Part shown: in pieces, positions 23,691-34,516 of the stretch
How the letters are laid out: each line of letters starts with the position of its first letter
Position numbering within the stretch: the stretch's first letter is position 1
Assembly: GCA_039519185.1 (NCBI GenBank)
Contig: CM076847.1
Location: 69,701,521-69,765,520, forward strand
Length of the DNA: 64,000 nt
Reading direction: 5' to 3'
From: Astragalus membranaceus
Taxonomy: Eukaryota; Streptophyta; Magnoliopsida; Fabales; Fabaceae
Program-made: the position numbers and the translations under genes
Notes under the pieces: generated by a model
What the model was told of the DNA's origin: nothing
Seen by the model: only the letters and a program-made list of their open reading frames with translations
Databases searched by the model: none

Positions 23691-24470
23691 CAAAAGGGTT
23701 TTCGCAATCGAATTGATTTTTGGTTTGTGAGATGGGCTTTTGATGTTTGAAAGTGTTCTTGGTTATGAAAAAGATTTGAAATTGTAAATGTTACTAACGA
23801 GTAACAAATTGTAGTATAATTTGAATGCGACATGGTTTTGAGGTGTTACTAACGAGTAACAAAGGTTTTGAACTTTGAAGTCGGATTACAAAGTCAATGC
23901 GATCATCAAAACAAGCAAGCAAGTCGTGAACACCAATTCAATACTTAATCACATAACAAGCACAAAAACAAGTATAAATGAATAAGAACACATGTGCATC
24001 AAGACTAGGGGGCTAGCCTATCCTTTGCAATTACTTACATTAACAAGTGAGAATGCATCAAGACTAGAGTTAGTCCATCCCTTGCCAAAACCTACACAAA
24101 CTCCAAGAACCAACACCACAATTGCAAGTGAGGATGCATCAAGGTTAGGACAACCTATCCTTTTCAAAACCTACACGAACCCTAAATTACATTTACACAA
24201 ACCTTTCAAGGTGAATGACATCATAGGCCAAATTCGCCTTCAAGCATTCACGCATTATTTAACTATCATAAAAGGAAACCTAAATTTGCATCTTCCTACT
24301 CATTAAGAATTATAAAAGAGAGATTGAATCATTTCTAGGTAATCCTCCTCACTTAGATTGAGGTGCACTAGGCGCAAGTGAGAGTCACTTTACCAATCAT
24401 CAACCTAAGACAAATTATAAAGTAATTCATAAGAATAAGCAATCTCATACACTAAAAGGAGGGTTGAATC

Positions 24471-24875
24471 ACCTAGAGCAATCTTCATCACTTAGAACAA
24501 GGTGCACTAGGCACAAGTGAGAATCATATTGCCTATCATCAACTTAAACAACACCTAAACTAAAAGGGTTGAATCATATAGAACAATCCTCATCACTTTA
24601 AGCAAGGTGCACTAGGCACAAGTGAGAATCATATTGCCTATCATCAATTTAAACAACACCTAAACTAAAAGGGTTGAATCATATAGAACAATCCTCATCA
24701 CTTTAAGCAAGGTGCACTAGGCACAAGTGAGAATCATATTGCCTATCATCAATTTAAACAACACCTAAACTAAAAGGGTTGAATCATATAGAACAATCCT
24801 CATCACTTTAAGCAAGGTGCACTAGGCAAGGCACAAGTGAGAATCATATTGCCTATCATCAACTTAAAATGATAA
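24471..24875. repeat. Tandem repeat B of the Ogre-like LTR
   Basis: Copies beginning GGGTTGAATCA start at 24471, 24566, 24671 and 24776, about 105 bp apart. The later ones are nearly identical and contain GCAAGGTGCACTAGGCACAA. The last copy carries a small internal duplication (GGCAAGGCACAAG). The very low divergence suggests recent amplification. Confidence 0.85.
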
Positions 24876-26456
24876 GCAAACATATAAAAACCCTATTTAT
24901 TCACAATATGCGACCCAAGTACACAACCAAGAACCCATTTATTTTTGAAAGCAAGTGAGATAATATGAGAAAACAAGCTAGATTACAATTTTTGGTAAAG
25001 GTTCATGTGATTAGGCAAAGAAATGCACAAAACTAACATAATATGCCATAAAACAACATTTTATTTCATGAAATGCAAGGGTCAAGATCCAAATCAACAC
25101 AAATCATCAATCATTCAAGGGTGAGAAGCACCATAAGCACCCAAGCCTCCCTAAGTGCTTGTCAAAGTGCTTATGACACTTCTCACCAACAACAATCAAC
25201 AATATGAGGATATGAAGATGATAGGATGAATGATTTCACATTTTTGAGGCAAGAACTCAAATATGATGCAAGGTTTTAAGGATTTTACCTTAACTCCAAG
25301 CTAGAAAGTGAGATGAGAAGATGAAACTAGACACAAATCAACAAAACTCCAAGGTTCTTCAAAGAAATACCCACGCAAATATGATGATCAAACCCACTTG
25401 GTGATGATGCTTGAACTTTGAATGAGAAATGGAGGGAGTATGTGAAAGAGGGATGCAAATGAGGTAGAGTGGTGGTGTTTGGGTGGAAGGAAATGAAAAA
25501 GATGGATGGAGGAGAGGGAGAGGAGGCTACGGCCTTGAGAGGGGAGAGGGAGAGATTTTGTGTGCTAGGGTTTTAGTGTAGGAAAAATGAGAAGCAAAAG
25601 ATTCTCATGTGTGGAAATGAGAGGGTAATCTATGTGGGAGTGAATGATGGTCACCAAAAAGGGAAGAGTTAAGGATAGTACAAGAATATTCTTAAGGAAT
25701 AATTGTACAATAGAAGAGTGTGGAAGAAATTGTGGAGAGAGAGAGAGGGAATTCGAAATTGTGAAGGGAGAGAGGAAAAAAAAACTTGTTTTTGGTCTTT
25801 TGTCATATTGAGGACACTTCCTTCTTTTTGAGTTTTGAATTTTGGGCATGGAAGTGAAGGTGCACCTATTAAAAAGTGTCATATATATTTGAGCACCATA
25901 AAATATTCTAGGCAATAAAAATTGTCATTTAGTAATTGGGGAATATTTAATGGTCTTTTTTGGATTTTTTATGCACTAAAAATGGGGAAAATGCATTTTT
26001 AATTATTTTGGACTAGGACTTTCTTTCCAAAAATTATACAAAAATTACCCTTGGTAGAGTAACATGTATGCCACGTCCTTGACCTGGTCTTGGTCCAAAA
26101 ATAATTAATTTTCTTTTATTTAAATTCCCAAAAATGCAAAAATATGCACTATTTTATTTCCTAAAATTCCTAAAAATTAAGAAAAATGTTTTTGGGTGCC
26201 AAAAATTAATAATGATCAATAAATGGCCTTTTTTGATGAAAATACAGACACGTGCCAAATGACGAGGGCACAGGGAAGCTCACGCAGTTACTACTGGCGC
26301 GCGCGCGTAATTCAAATAAAAATGTGAAATAGGGGACGAACACACATAAATGCACCAATCCACCGTTTTCCACACATTATGATTTACCTTATTGCTTCCA
26401 TTTTCTGAAAAATGTTTTTTTGACTTGGGCGGACAAAATCGGGGTATTACAATGAC

Positions 26457-26689
26457 CAAAGAAAAATCCATGCTTTAAGCAATCCTATAAGGGAATAAAG
26501 TAATTTATTCACTTCTGGGTATAAAGTTCAATCCAATATGTGATCTTTCATTTTAATCATTCATAAGTCATTTGTTCAATTACAATTGTGACTAAATTTT
26601 CAAAACATTCTAAAATATTTTCTCACTTTTGCTACTTCAGGAGCATATTCGAGTAGGATAAAGAAATATATTTCCCCTTATTCCTTTGA
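26457..26689 (-). other. Copia internal sequence between the Ogre-like LTR and the CACTA element
   Basis: Resumes after the ATGAC duplication. AAGCAATCCTATAAGGG near 26478 echoes GAGCAATCCTATAGAATG near 33912, so both belong to one copia leader/gag region. Non-coding as it stands. Confidence 0.5.
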
Positions 26690-26860
26690 ATTTCAAAATC
26701 TGTCGGAAACACCCTAAATCCGCCGGAAACACCTTAAATCCGCCGGAAATTACATTTCCGACGGATTCGCCTTTTGACCGTTGATTTTCGTTTCCTCTAT
26801 ATAAATCTCTTCTCCACTTCTTCTTCTTCTTCACACCTCTACCGATACTCTCATTCTCGT
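26690..26860. repeat. Duplicated CACTA subterminal block, first copy
   Basis: GGAAACACCCTAAATCCGCC through TATATAAATCTCTTCTCCAC matches 28283-28430 nearly base for base. The TATATAAATC inside looks like a TATA box, so both copies may have been promoters. Confidence 0.75.
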
Positions 26861-26861
26861 C

Positions 26862-26943
26862 AAAGAAACAGAGACATACGCCACTCTCTTGAGCATTGTC
26901 GGCAGCGGCTCCAAGAGAGTGGCGTATGTCACCATTTCTTTGT
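26862..26943. repeat. Long imperfect hairpin 1
   Basis: The arms contain GACATACGCCACTCTCTT and AAGAGAGTGGCGTATGTC; pairing continues outward through CAAAGAAACAG and TTTCTTTG. The loop is about 13 bases. It could fold as an RNA hairpin but there is no evidence of processing. Confidence 0.85.
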
Positions 26944-27033
26944 AAAGAAACTTCCACCTTGTCATTAACATCCCCTTCATCTTTTTCGTTAAAAGTAACA
27001 TTGTCATGAACCTCCCCTACGAATTCCTCTCTT

Positions 27034-27117
27034 GTTAAATTAGGGGATGATGCCGAGCGTTTGATGAGTGTAGACATTTACACACATCAAACGCTCCGTA
27101 TCATCCTCCAACTTAAC
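27034..27117. repeat. Long imperfect hairpin 2
   Basis: The arms GAGCGTTTGATGAGTGTA and TACACACATCAAACGCTC pair with one mismatch; pairing extends through GGATGAT/ATCATCC to GTTAA/TTAAC, giving about 38 bp per arm around GACATT. Confidence 0.85.
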
Positions 27118-27155
27118 AACAGGTCCTTGGAGTTCCTCAAACTTTCTATTTAGAG

Positions 27156-27300
27156 CAAGCTAATCAAATTTGGACCGGACATTGAACCGGAAGAGGTAGC
27201 GGTTCAGGGGTTCTTGGGTTCAACCGGTTGAATCGGGGGTTCAACCGGAATTAATTAAATATATTATTTAATATTTTTATTAAATATATAAAGGATAAAA
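27156..27300. mobile_element. Second copy of the hAT-like left end
   Basis: CAAGCTAATCAAATTTGGACCGGACATTGAACCGG and what follows match 7845-7990 closely (given here by positions; shared blocks include GAGGTAGCGGTTCA and ACCGGAATTAATTAAATA). No matching right end was found nearby, so it is truncated or was rearranged. Confidence 0.7.
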
Positions 27301-27369
27301 AATAATAAAAAACCATAATACTCATAATAATACAACAACATATCCGGTATAAATAAATTTTATATTAAT

Positions 27370-28075
27370 GAATAATGAATAGTGATTAGCGTCGACACTA
27401 ATTAACGGTCAAGATCTTGCCGACACTAAATTAACGATTAAGATATTGCCGACACTAAATAGTGAATAGTGCAGTGTGATTGTTGAATAGTCAATGGTGA
27501 TTAGTGTCGACACTAATTAACGGTCAAGATCTTGCCGACACTAAATTAACAGTCAAGATCTTGCCGACACTAATTAAATAGTGGATAGTGAATAGTGGAG
27601 CGTGATTATTGAATAATGAATAGTGATTAGCGTCGACACTAATTAACGGTCAAGATCTTGCCGACACTAAATAGTGAATAATGCAGCATGATTATTGAAT
27701 AGTCAATGGTGATTAGTGTCGACACTAATTAACGGTCAAGATCTTGCAGACACTAAATTAACGGTCAATATCTTGCCGACACTAAATAGTGAATAATGCA
27801 GCGTGATTGTTGAATAATGAATAGTGATTAGCGTCGACACTAATTAATGGTCAAGATGTTGCCGACACTAAATAGTGAATAGTGCAGCGTGATTATTGAA
27901 TAGTCAATGGTGATTAGTGTCGACACTAATTAACGGTCAAGATCTTGCCGACACTAAACTAACGGTCAAGATCTTGCCGACACTAACTAGTGAATAGTGC
28001 AGTGTGATTATTGAATAGTGTCGACACTCATTAACGGTCAAGATCTTGACGACACTAATTAAATAGCGAATATTG
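27370..28075. repeat. Minisatellite built on GTCGACACTAATTAACGGTC
   Basis: About eleven copies of CGGTCAAGATCTTGCCGACACTA and several of GTGATTAGYGTCGACACTA alternate with AATAGTGAATAGTG spacers. Higher-order periods are about 85 and 120 bp. The palindromic core TAGTGTCGACACTA recurs. It lies between the hAT-like fragment and the second CCGGCGGA cluster. No coding frame. Confidence 0.85.
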
Positions 28076-28079
28076 AATT

Positions 28080-28345
28080 TGGTTATTTCCGGCGGATATT
28101 TAGGTATTTCCGGCGGATATTTGGGTGTTTCCGGCGGATTTGCGTTTACGATTTTTTTTCTAAAAAACAAAAAATCAAAATCCGCCGGAAAGTCCCTAAA
28201 TTCCGCCGGAAAATACTTGCGGTGGATAAATCCGCCGGAAAGTCCCTAAATTCCGCCGGAAAATCCTGAAACCGGCAATTTAGAATTTCAAAAGTCCGGC
28301 GGAAACACCCTAAATCCGCCGGAAATGACATTTCCAGCGGATTCC
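28080..28345. repeat. CCGCCGGAAA cluster (CACTA subterminal repeats)
   Basis: At least ten copies of TCCGCCGGAAA or its reverse complement, including the repeated phrase AGTCCCTAAATTCCGCCGGA, occur in both orientations. Confidence 0.75.
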
Positions 28346-28701
28346 CGTTTTGACCGCTGATTTTCGTTTCTCTATATAAATCTCTTCTCCACTTCTTCTT
28401 CTTCACACCTCTACCAATCTATCTTCTCTCTACTAAATCTCTTTCTCTCTACCAATCCCTTCTCCACTTCTCTCTACTAATCTCTTCCTCTCGTTGACAA
28501 ATTTCTTCAATATAAGGAATGTTTGTAACATTAGTTAATATTTTTAGTTTTTGAATTATTTTATAATATGAGTTTGTTACTAATTGTGGTGTTGTTTGTT
28601 TAGGTATTGTTTGGGTTCCTCCTCTTTCCTCTTTGTTTGAGTTCGGGATAAGCTTTAAGTCAGAGCCTTCTCTTCACTACGGTTAGTTATCAAAGTAATT
28701 A

Positions 28702-28765
<64 letters not shown>

Positions 28766-29227
28766 ATTTTTTGTTTTTAGTGTCTACAAAAATTTTACCA
28801 ACTTGTGGTCACCGTAAAATTTGTATTTTTTCTTTTAGTCCTTGGTGATTTTTAATAACGCTTATTAGCACCACCATCAAAATTTGTTCATCCCAAAAAA
28901 TTATATAATAATGTTCTGTTACTTTTTTGGTACAATATCAAAATTAATAAAATATTAATTACTTCACTGTTTATAGTAAAATTTTGTTACAAATTTTGTT
29001 TGCAATAATAATACAAAATAATTTATATTGAAAAAACTTATTTATTAAGTTCACTTATAAAGTTTATTAACAGATATTGTCTTATAAAAATTCATTGTGT
29101 TGCTGGTAATTGATAGTTAATTGATATATGAAAATAAAGTAATTAATATATCAATATATATTAAAATATAAAGTAATTGATAGTTTATTTCATTTACGTT
29201 GTAGTGTAGTACATAGATCTTGAAATT
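28346..29227 (+). promoter_or_regulatory. Putative promoter and leader of the CACTA genes
   Basis: CTATATAAATCTC at about 28371 is a good TATA box, followed by a C/T-rich leader and a likely intron with a TA microsatellite (28703-28763). The first ATG of the TNPD-like gene is at 29228. Inference only. Confidence 0.45.
28703..28763. repeat. (TA)n microsatellite
   Basis: About 60 bp of nearly pure TA. Confidence 0.95.
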
Positions 29228-31143
29228 ATGGATCGTAGTTGGATGTATGATCGATTGTTTCCTGGAAGATCCGATTTAAAGCGACATTTTGTAGAAGGAG
29301 TAGAAGAGTTTATTTTTGTGCTAAGCATCATCAAGAATTTGCGCGACAAGGCGGAATTAGATGTCCGTGCTTGAAATGTTCGTTTCGAGTTATAAAAAAT
29401 GAAGACGAAGTTAGAGTTGATTTGTACAATAATGGGTTTAGGTCAAATTATTGGATATGGAGTCGTCACGTGGAAGTAGGACCAGGTTGAAGTAGTAGCT
29501 CCCACATCAAGTAGTTATCCAGCGACTATGACATCTGGAGGCCAAATTATACAACCGTTAGATGTTTATCAGGGAATGATATCTGACGCTGTTGGAGTAA
29601 ATTTGGATTTTGAAGAACCGGAATATGATGCTGAAGAAGTTCCAAATGAGGAAGCTCAAAGGTTTTACATGTATTTGAGTGAGACAAATAAACCATAATT
29701 TGAAGGATCTAAAGACTCAAAATTATCAACGTGTGTTCGGTTGTTGGGTCTTAAGTCTCAATTTAATGTTGCTGAGTTGTGCATGAAATATATGACCAAA
29801 ATGATGTTGGATGCAACCCCCATTAGAGGGCTTTTGCCGCAAAGTTATTATGAAGCTAAAAGACTGGTATCGAAGCTTGGCTTAAAATCTAAAAGAATTG
29901 ATTGTTGTTTGTCTGGTTGCACGCTCTATTATAACAATGAGTTTGGCATAAGTGACAGAGAGTTGTCGGAATGCAAGTTATGTGGAGAGCCACGCTATAG
30001 TGTCAGTAGGAAAGGGATGAGCAGAGGCAAACCGGTTCCACGAAAAGCAATATTCTATCTGTCGCTTATACCAATGCTACAGAGGATGTTTACTTCAATG
30101 GAGACCGAATGGCCTAGACAACATTTAGCTTTGTTTGTCTTTTGTCTACCCGATCGTCCATCTGGGAAGGAGTCAATTCACTGGCTAACAGATGAAGAGT
30201 TAAGTTCAGCACATGTTCATGTGTTGATAAACTGTACTGAGGTGCAACCATTTATTGAGTATGTTCCTCAACATTATAAACTATCGATTTTAATTAGTTA
30301 ATATGAAGTAGAAAAATGTGTAACAATTAATTATTTCTTTTTAGGGAATTCTTGTCTTCAAAGGACGTAAGTGAGCAACAATCTTCTGCTCATATTAATG
30401 CACATTTTCCAACGTGGTTTAGGCAACATGTTTATGCCCTTCCGCCAACTCCTACCAACCAACACTTGAGGAACATATCAGACGGTCCTCGAAGATGTGT
30501 TAAAGAATGGCACACATACTTTGTCAATGGATACAAATTTCATACAAATGAATGGACACAGGGCAGAGAGACAGTCAATAGTGGAGTGTGCATGAAGGGT
30601 GTCACTGGAGGAGGTGAAGATGATTTTTATGGTGTGGTTCAACGCATATATGAACTTTCGTACCCCCATCTAGATTTTAGTCAGAAGGTAGTGGTTTTCT
30701 ATTGTCATTGGTTTGATCCGTCTGCTCGAGGAACAAAGGTGAATCCAAAGTCAAATACAGTGGACATTAAAATGAATGGTAGATATCGACTGTATGATCC
30801 ATTCGTCATTGCACAAAATGGGAGACAAGTCTATTATGTCCCTTATCCATCAACGCGGACTGATAGGTGTGGTTGGTGTGTCGCAATTAAAACAAAACCA
30901 AGAGGTCGCATTGAGACAAATGATGACACGGTGGAAGATGTGCCATATCAAATGGAAGAGATGTCTAATGTAAATGAAGTGATTGAAGTTGAACCCATTA
31001 CTCGTTTATGTGATGAGCCAAACACCGGCGATGAAGTTGATGACGAAGAAGATGCTGATGAAGATGCAACAAACCACATTGGTGTATCAAGAATTCACTC
31101 CTTTGATGATGATCATTTTGAGAATGAATGGGATTCCAATTAG
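29228..31143 (+). pseudogene. CACTA TNPD-like transposase, catalytic core deleted
   Basis: The start MDRSWMYDR, then GVEEFIF and CLKCSF (after a shift), is the Transposase-associated domain that begins TNPD proteins. From 29741 an open frame continues with the CLSGCTLYY and CKLCGEPRY zinc-binding region and LSLIPMLQRMF, normally the entry to Transposase_21. At 30106 it jumps straight to PSGKESIHWLTDEEL, which belongs near the C terminus. From 30352 to 31143 the DUF4216-type end (WFDPSARGTKV, YDPFVIAQNGRQVYYV) and an acidic tail follow. Around 1.5 kb of catalytic core is missing, and there are stops near 29370 and 29697. It cannot catalyse transposition. Confidence 0.8.
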
Positions 31144-31314
31144 TTATTTGTGTTTCAACAATATATGTTATATAACCTATTTTTAATTAGTATGTAATTT
31201 AACTATGTTTGTTTAATTAGTATGTTTATATATTTTTGTTTAGTATGTTTATGTTAACCTTGTTTAGTGTATGTTTGTTTGTTTAAATGTATATATGTCT
31301 AGCTAGATACAGTC

Positions 31315-33298
31315 ATGGCATCTCACTCAGGATCTGATGACGAGACATATGTTCCTCCACCTGTCGACACGGGTGATGCCGCCAGCACTAGCAGGCGGAA
31401 GACTTCTACTCGCCTAGGGCGTCGTGTTCAGCCTACTCGTGTTGTTGTTGCTGGTGGCAGATATTTGCCACCATCTGGGTCTGAGGGTGCTAGTACTAGT
31501 ACCGGAGGGGACCCAGTGATTCCTACTGCTACTGAGGGCTTAGCCCCGACAGATGTTGATGCTGATGGGGTGCGCACATTCACTGTTGACCGTGAGGTGG
31601 TCAGGTATACACCTGATGGGCGTATCATATTGGAGACTGCTGGTAATTCGTAAGTATATATTATTATTTATTAATTTATTTTTGTTGCCTTTTATATAAC
31701 TTATATAATTTGGTGTAATAAAATTCATCTTTTTTTAATGCAGATTTCTTCCTTCGAAGGCTACAGCTACCGCCATCACGAAAACAATCAAGGAGAATTT
31801 CACCAGCAGCTGGAAGAATTGGACAGCTGTTAGAAAAGATACAGAGGCAATTGGGAGGATGTTAAATTCATTTTTGGTAAGTTGTTCTACGAAATAATTA
31901 ATTAATTTGTGTATATCTTATTGACTTGATTAATTTAATTGGTGTATATCTTATTGACTTGATTAATTAATTTGTCTTATAATTAACAACATTATTGTAA
32001 ATTTCTTAAATAGGAAAAATGTGCATGGTTACCAGAGCAGCAAAGGGCAGTTGAGAGAATCTTCCATAAGAGATGTTCCCATCGCTATTGGGAGACTCAA
32101 CTTGGGCTGGGTTACAAGAGTACTGGTAGACACCAGAATTTAGGAATTTTTGTGAGAAAGCCAAGAAGAACCGTGCTTCTGAAAAAGGTGGCTGCACACA
32201 CACAGGGGGGAGTGTTAATATTGCAACGCATCACAGGCGTTTGGTAAATTTATTATTTTATTACTTGATTAATTAATTATTTATAATTAACTAGTCATTT
32301 TCATGTGTATTAATTAATAATATGTATATATGTATATATAGGAGGCGAGGGAACAAAGGGCAATCACTTTGCCTGAGTTGCATCGCTACCTTCATATGCG
32401 GGAGGACACTTGTGACTTTGCTACAGATCGGACGAGGAATATTCAGGTAAAACTACTTTTACAATTATATATTAATGTTTATTATTTATAATAATCTTTA
32501 TATCCTGACTTGATTAATTACAATTATAGTTATTTATTTGTTGGGTTATTTTTTCAGGAGAGCTTCCAGGGCGGGCTGACTGAGTACCATGAGTCCCAAC
32601 AGAGCAGTGGGACAGCTGATATCGATCCAGAGGAGGAGGCTAGAGTAGCTCGTGATATTTGGGAGAGAGCAGTTGGTCCCCAAAAGAGTAATCGTATGGT
32701 AGGATCAGGTGGTATTGGACCGGCTGCTTTTCGAACAAGCATTATTCCGAGTCTATCAGCTTCACAATCTTCTGGATCTCCGAGTACTGCTCGCTCTTAT
32801 GTTCCCAATGCTGGTGAGTTCAATGCTGTTACGGAATTGACGCGGCAACTAAGCGAGACCCAGCGTCAGTTTGCCGAGCGGCAGGAGCAAAGCGATCGGG
32901 AAGTGGCGACGCTTTGGGAGAAAGCCAGGATAGCTGAGGAGCGCATCGAGAAGCAGGCTAGGATAGCTGAGCAGCGCATGGCGGAGCAGGCTAGGATAGT
33001 TGAGCAGCGCATGGAGGAGCGCTTTAAGTTTTTGCAGGATCAGCTGATGATGTCTCAGCACTCGAGGCCATCCTCATCACATATGCCATCCTACCAGCCG
33101 CAGCAGCATTACGGGGGTGTATCTCAGCAGTATGCACCCCAGTATTCCCAACAGTATGCACCTCAGCCATACCAACAGCCCCAGCAGTAGTCACCCCAGC
33201 GGCCCAACATCGATCTTAATATCGATTCGATTACTGCTTTTCTTACATCTGATACCTATTATCATGGTGATGAGTTAGACCAGCAGCCACCCCAGTAG
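31315..33298 (+). pseudogene. CACTA Transposase_24 (TNPA/Ptta-like) gene, five exons
   Basis: Predicted exons: 31315-31649, 31744-31876, 32014-32243, 32342-32446, 32558-33298, all with GT and AG borders (GTAAGT, GTAAG, GTAAAT, GTAAAA donors). The protein has a Ser/Pro-rich N terminus, a KENFTSSWKNW region, the NRASEKGG.THTGGS signature of Transposase_24 in exon 3, and a coiled coil of repeated RIAEQRMEEQA-type heptads in exon 5. The C terminus is rich in Gln, Pro and Tyr. Two defects are visible: a frame change within exon 3 and a TAG at 33188 (likely from CAG) 36 codons before the natural stop. It probably bound the subterminal repeats. Confidence 0.75.
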
Positions 33299-33575
33299 CT
33301 TTGGATTATTTTATTTTGTTGTATGGATATTTTTTTATTGTATGGATATTTTTGTTGTTGTATGGATATTTATTTAAATTAATGATTAATTTTCATTTCT
33401 AATTTTATTTTTTTAAATAGTAAATTAATTAATTATTAAATTTTATTTTTTATCAATAATCAAACTTTTAAATAAAATAATCAATTAAAGTTTTTAATAA
33501 AATAATATTAATTTTTTAGATAAAACGATTTTAAAAAAATATATTTATTTTTTAAAAATAATTAAATTAAAAAAA
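33299..33575. other. 3' untranslated AT-rich sequence of the CACTA genes
   Basis: TTGTATGGATATTTTT is repeated three times at 33320-33375; otherwise AT-rich with no gene. Confidence 0.5.
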
Positions 33576-33577
33576 AA

Positions 33578-33842
33578 AACGGTTTTTTCCGGCGGATTTG
33601 TGGACTTTCCGGTGGACAAGCCATACGAATTTTTTCTGGGATTTTCTGGCGGATTATCCACCGGAAACTTCCGGCGGATTTGTGGACTTTCCGGCGGAGT
33701 AGGCGGATACTCCGCCGGCAATTTCCGGCGGATTTGTGGATTTTCCGGCGGATAATCCAGCGGAAACCGTTTGCCATGAGCTGTCTACCGGCACCAAAAA
33801 TCCGCGGGAAAGTCCAAAAAATCCGCCGAAAAGTCCACATTG
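33578..33842. repeat. Right CCGGCGGATTT cluster (CACTA subterminal repeats)
   Basis: About ten copies of TTCCGGCGGAT or close variants, in the same family as the left clusters at 26.7 and 28.1 kb but mostly in the opposite orientation, as expected for the far end of one element. Confidence 0.75.
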
Positions 33843-34004
33843 ATGGTTGAATATTAAGCATTTTTTTTTTAAAGTTCTTCAAGAACTATATCACAAATTT
33901 TCACACTTTGAGCAATCCTATAGAATGCTTCAATATTCAGTTATTTGTGCAATCCTTCTGGGATGCTTAAATGACGAATTCTTTTGAAATTCATCTTGAT
34001 AACG

Positions 34005-34516
34005 TATTATAAAATAAGCAAGACTATATCAAAAGAAGAACAAGAGAATGAGAGAAGATGAAAGTCTTAGTATTTCACTTCAAGTGTGTGTGAACAAATC
34101 ATATTGATAACACATTAAAATTTACAATATATTTACAATTAAGTAAAAAATACAAATCACAAGGAATTAATTTGGAAAATTAACATATAACCATAATTCT
34201 AAAAGTCACAATCCAAAGAGATAATGTTCATAAAATCGTTACAAATGCAAAGAATATATGGAGTCACAATCATCAAAAGCTAATGTAACATATAAAAACT
34301 AATAGTAATGATGATAAGAGTAATAAAAATAATGATAATTAGTAACAATTGTTGTAGTATCCCTTAACATAGACATATATCATAACGTGCTTGTTTGTTG
34401 TTGGCAAGTGAATAGGACAATCATCAAAAGGTACTAACAACCCAATTACTAAAGAGAGTAATGGGAACATGGAAGAAAGATAGTGAATATCCACTAATAT
34501 CATATTCTTCATAACA
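34005..34516 (-). repeat. Third, diverged copia LTR-like segment
   Basis: The start TATTATAAAATAAGCAAGAC, preceded by GATAACG, parallels the LTR start TGTTGTGAAATAAGAGATAA, also preceded by GATAACG at 35371. The end (AAAGAGAGTAATGGG to TTCATAACA) parallels the LTR end. About 300 bp of extra sequence sits in the middle. The element therefore holds three LTR-like segments: 8048, 34005 and 35378. Confidence 0.6.

Larger units (their letters stand above)
22321..26451. mobile_element. Ogre-like solo LTR (4.1 kb)
   Basis: A 4131-bp unit starts TGTTGCACCCG and ends GGGGTATTACA, flanked by the perfect duplication ATGAC (22316-22320 and 26452-26456). The start block has GAAGTCGCCACCAAT and GGGAAGGTATTAGCACCCC, phrases typical of Ogre-type Ty3/gypsy LTRs in legumes. 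No gag, pol or second LTR exists inside, so it is a solo LTR. The exceptional length fits Ogre, whose LTRs run to several kilobases. It carries two tandem-repeat arrays. Family assignment is from memory of the motif. Confidence 0.75.
26690..33845 (+). mobile_element. CACTA (En/Spm) DNA transposon with two transposase-type genes
   Basis: TCCGCCGGAAA-type motifs cluster at both ends (26697-26770, 28080-28330, 33580-33840) and enclose a TNPD-like pseudogene and a Transposase_24-type gene, both on the plus strand. That content and layout are those of a CACTA element. No CACTA terminal bases or 3-bp duplication were found, so the ends given are approximate; they are set by where recognisable copia sequence stops and resumes. 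A 170-bp block near the left end (26690-26860) is duplicated at 28283-28430. Confidence 0.65.

Noticed and set aside
23285..24875. CRISPR-like array
   Set aside because: Units are 105-136 bp with no unique spacers between short identical repeats, and the context is a plant LTR.
25565..25915. Minus-strand frame of 116 codons in the Ogre-like LTR
   Set aside because: Ser/Leu/Phe-rich low complexity from purine-rich DNA inside an LTR; no domain.
26637..27077. Minus-strand frame of 146 codons in the CACTA left region
   Set aside because: It crosses both hairpin structures and the subterminal repeats; openness seems fortuitous and no family is recognised.
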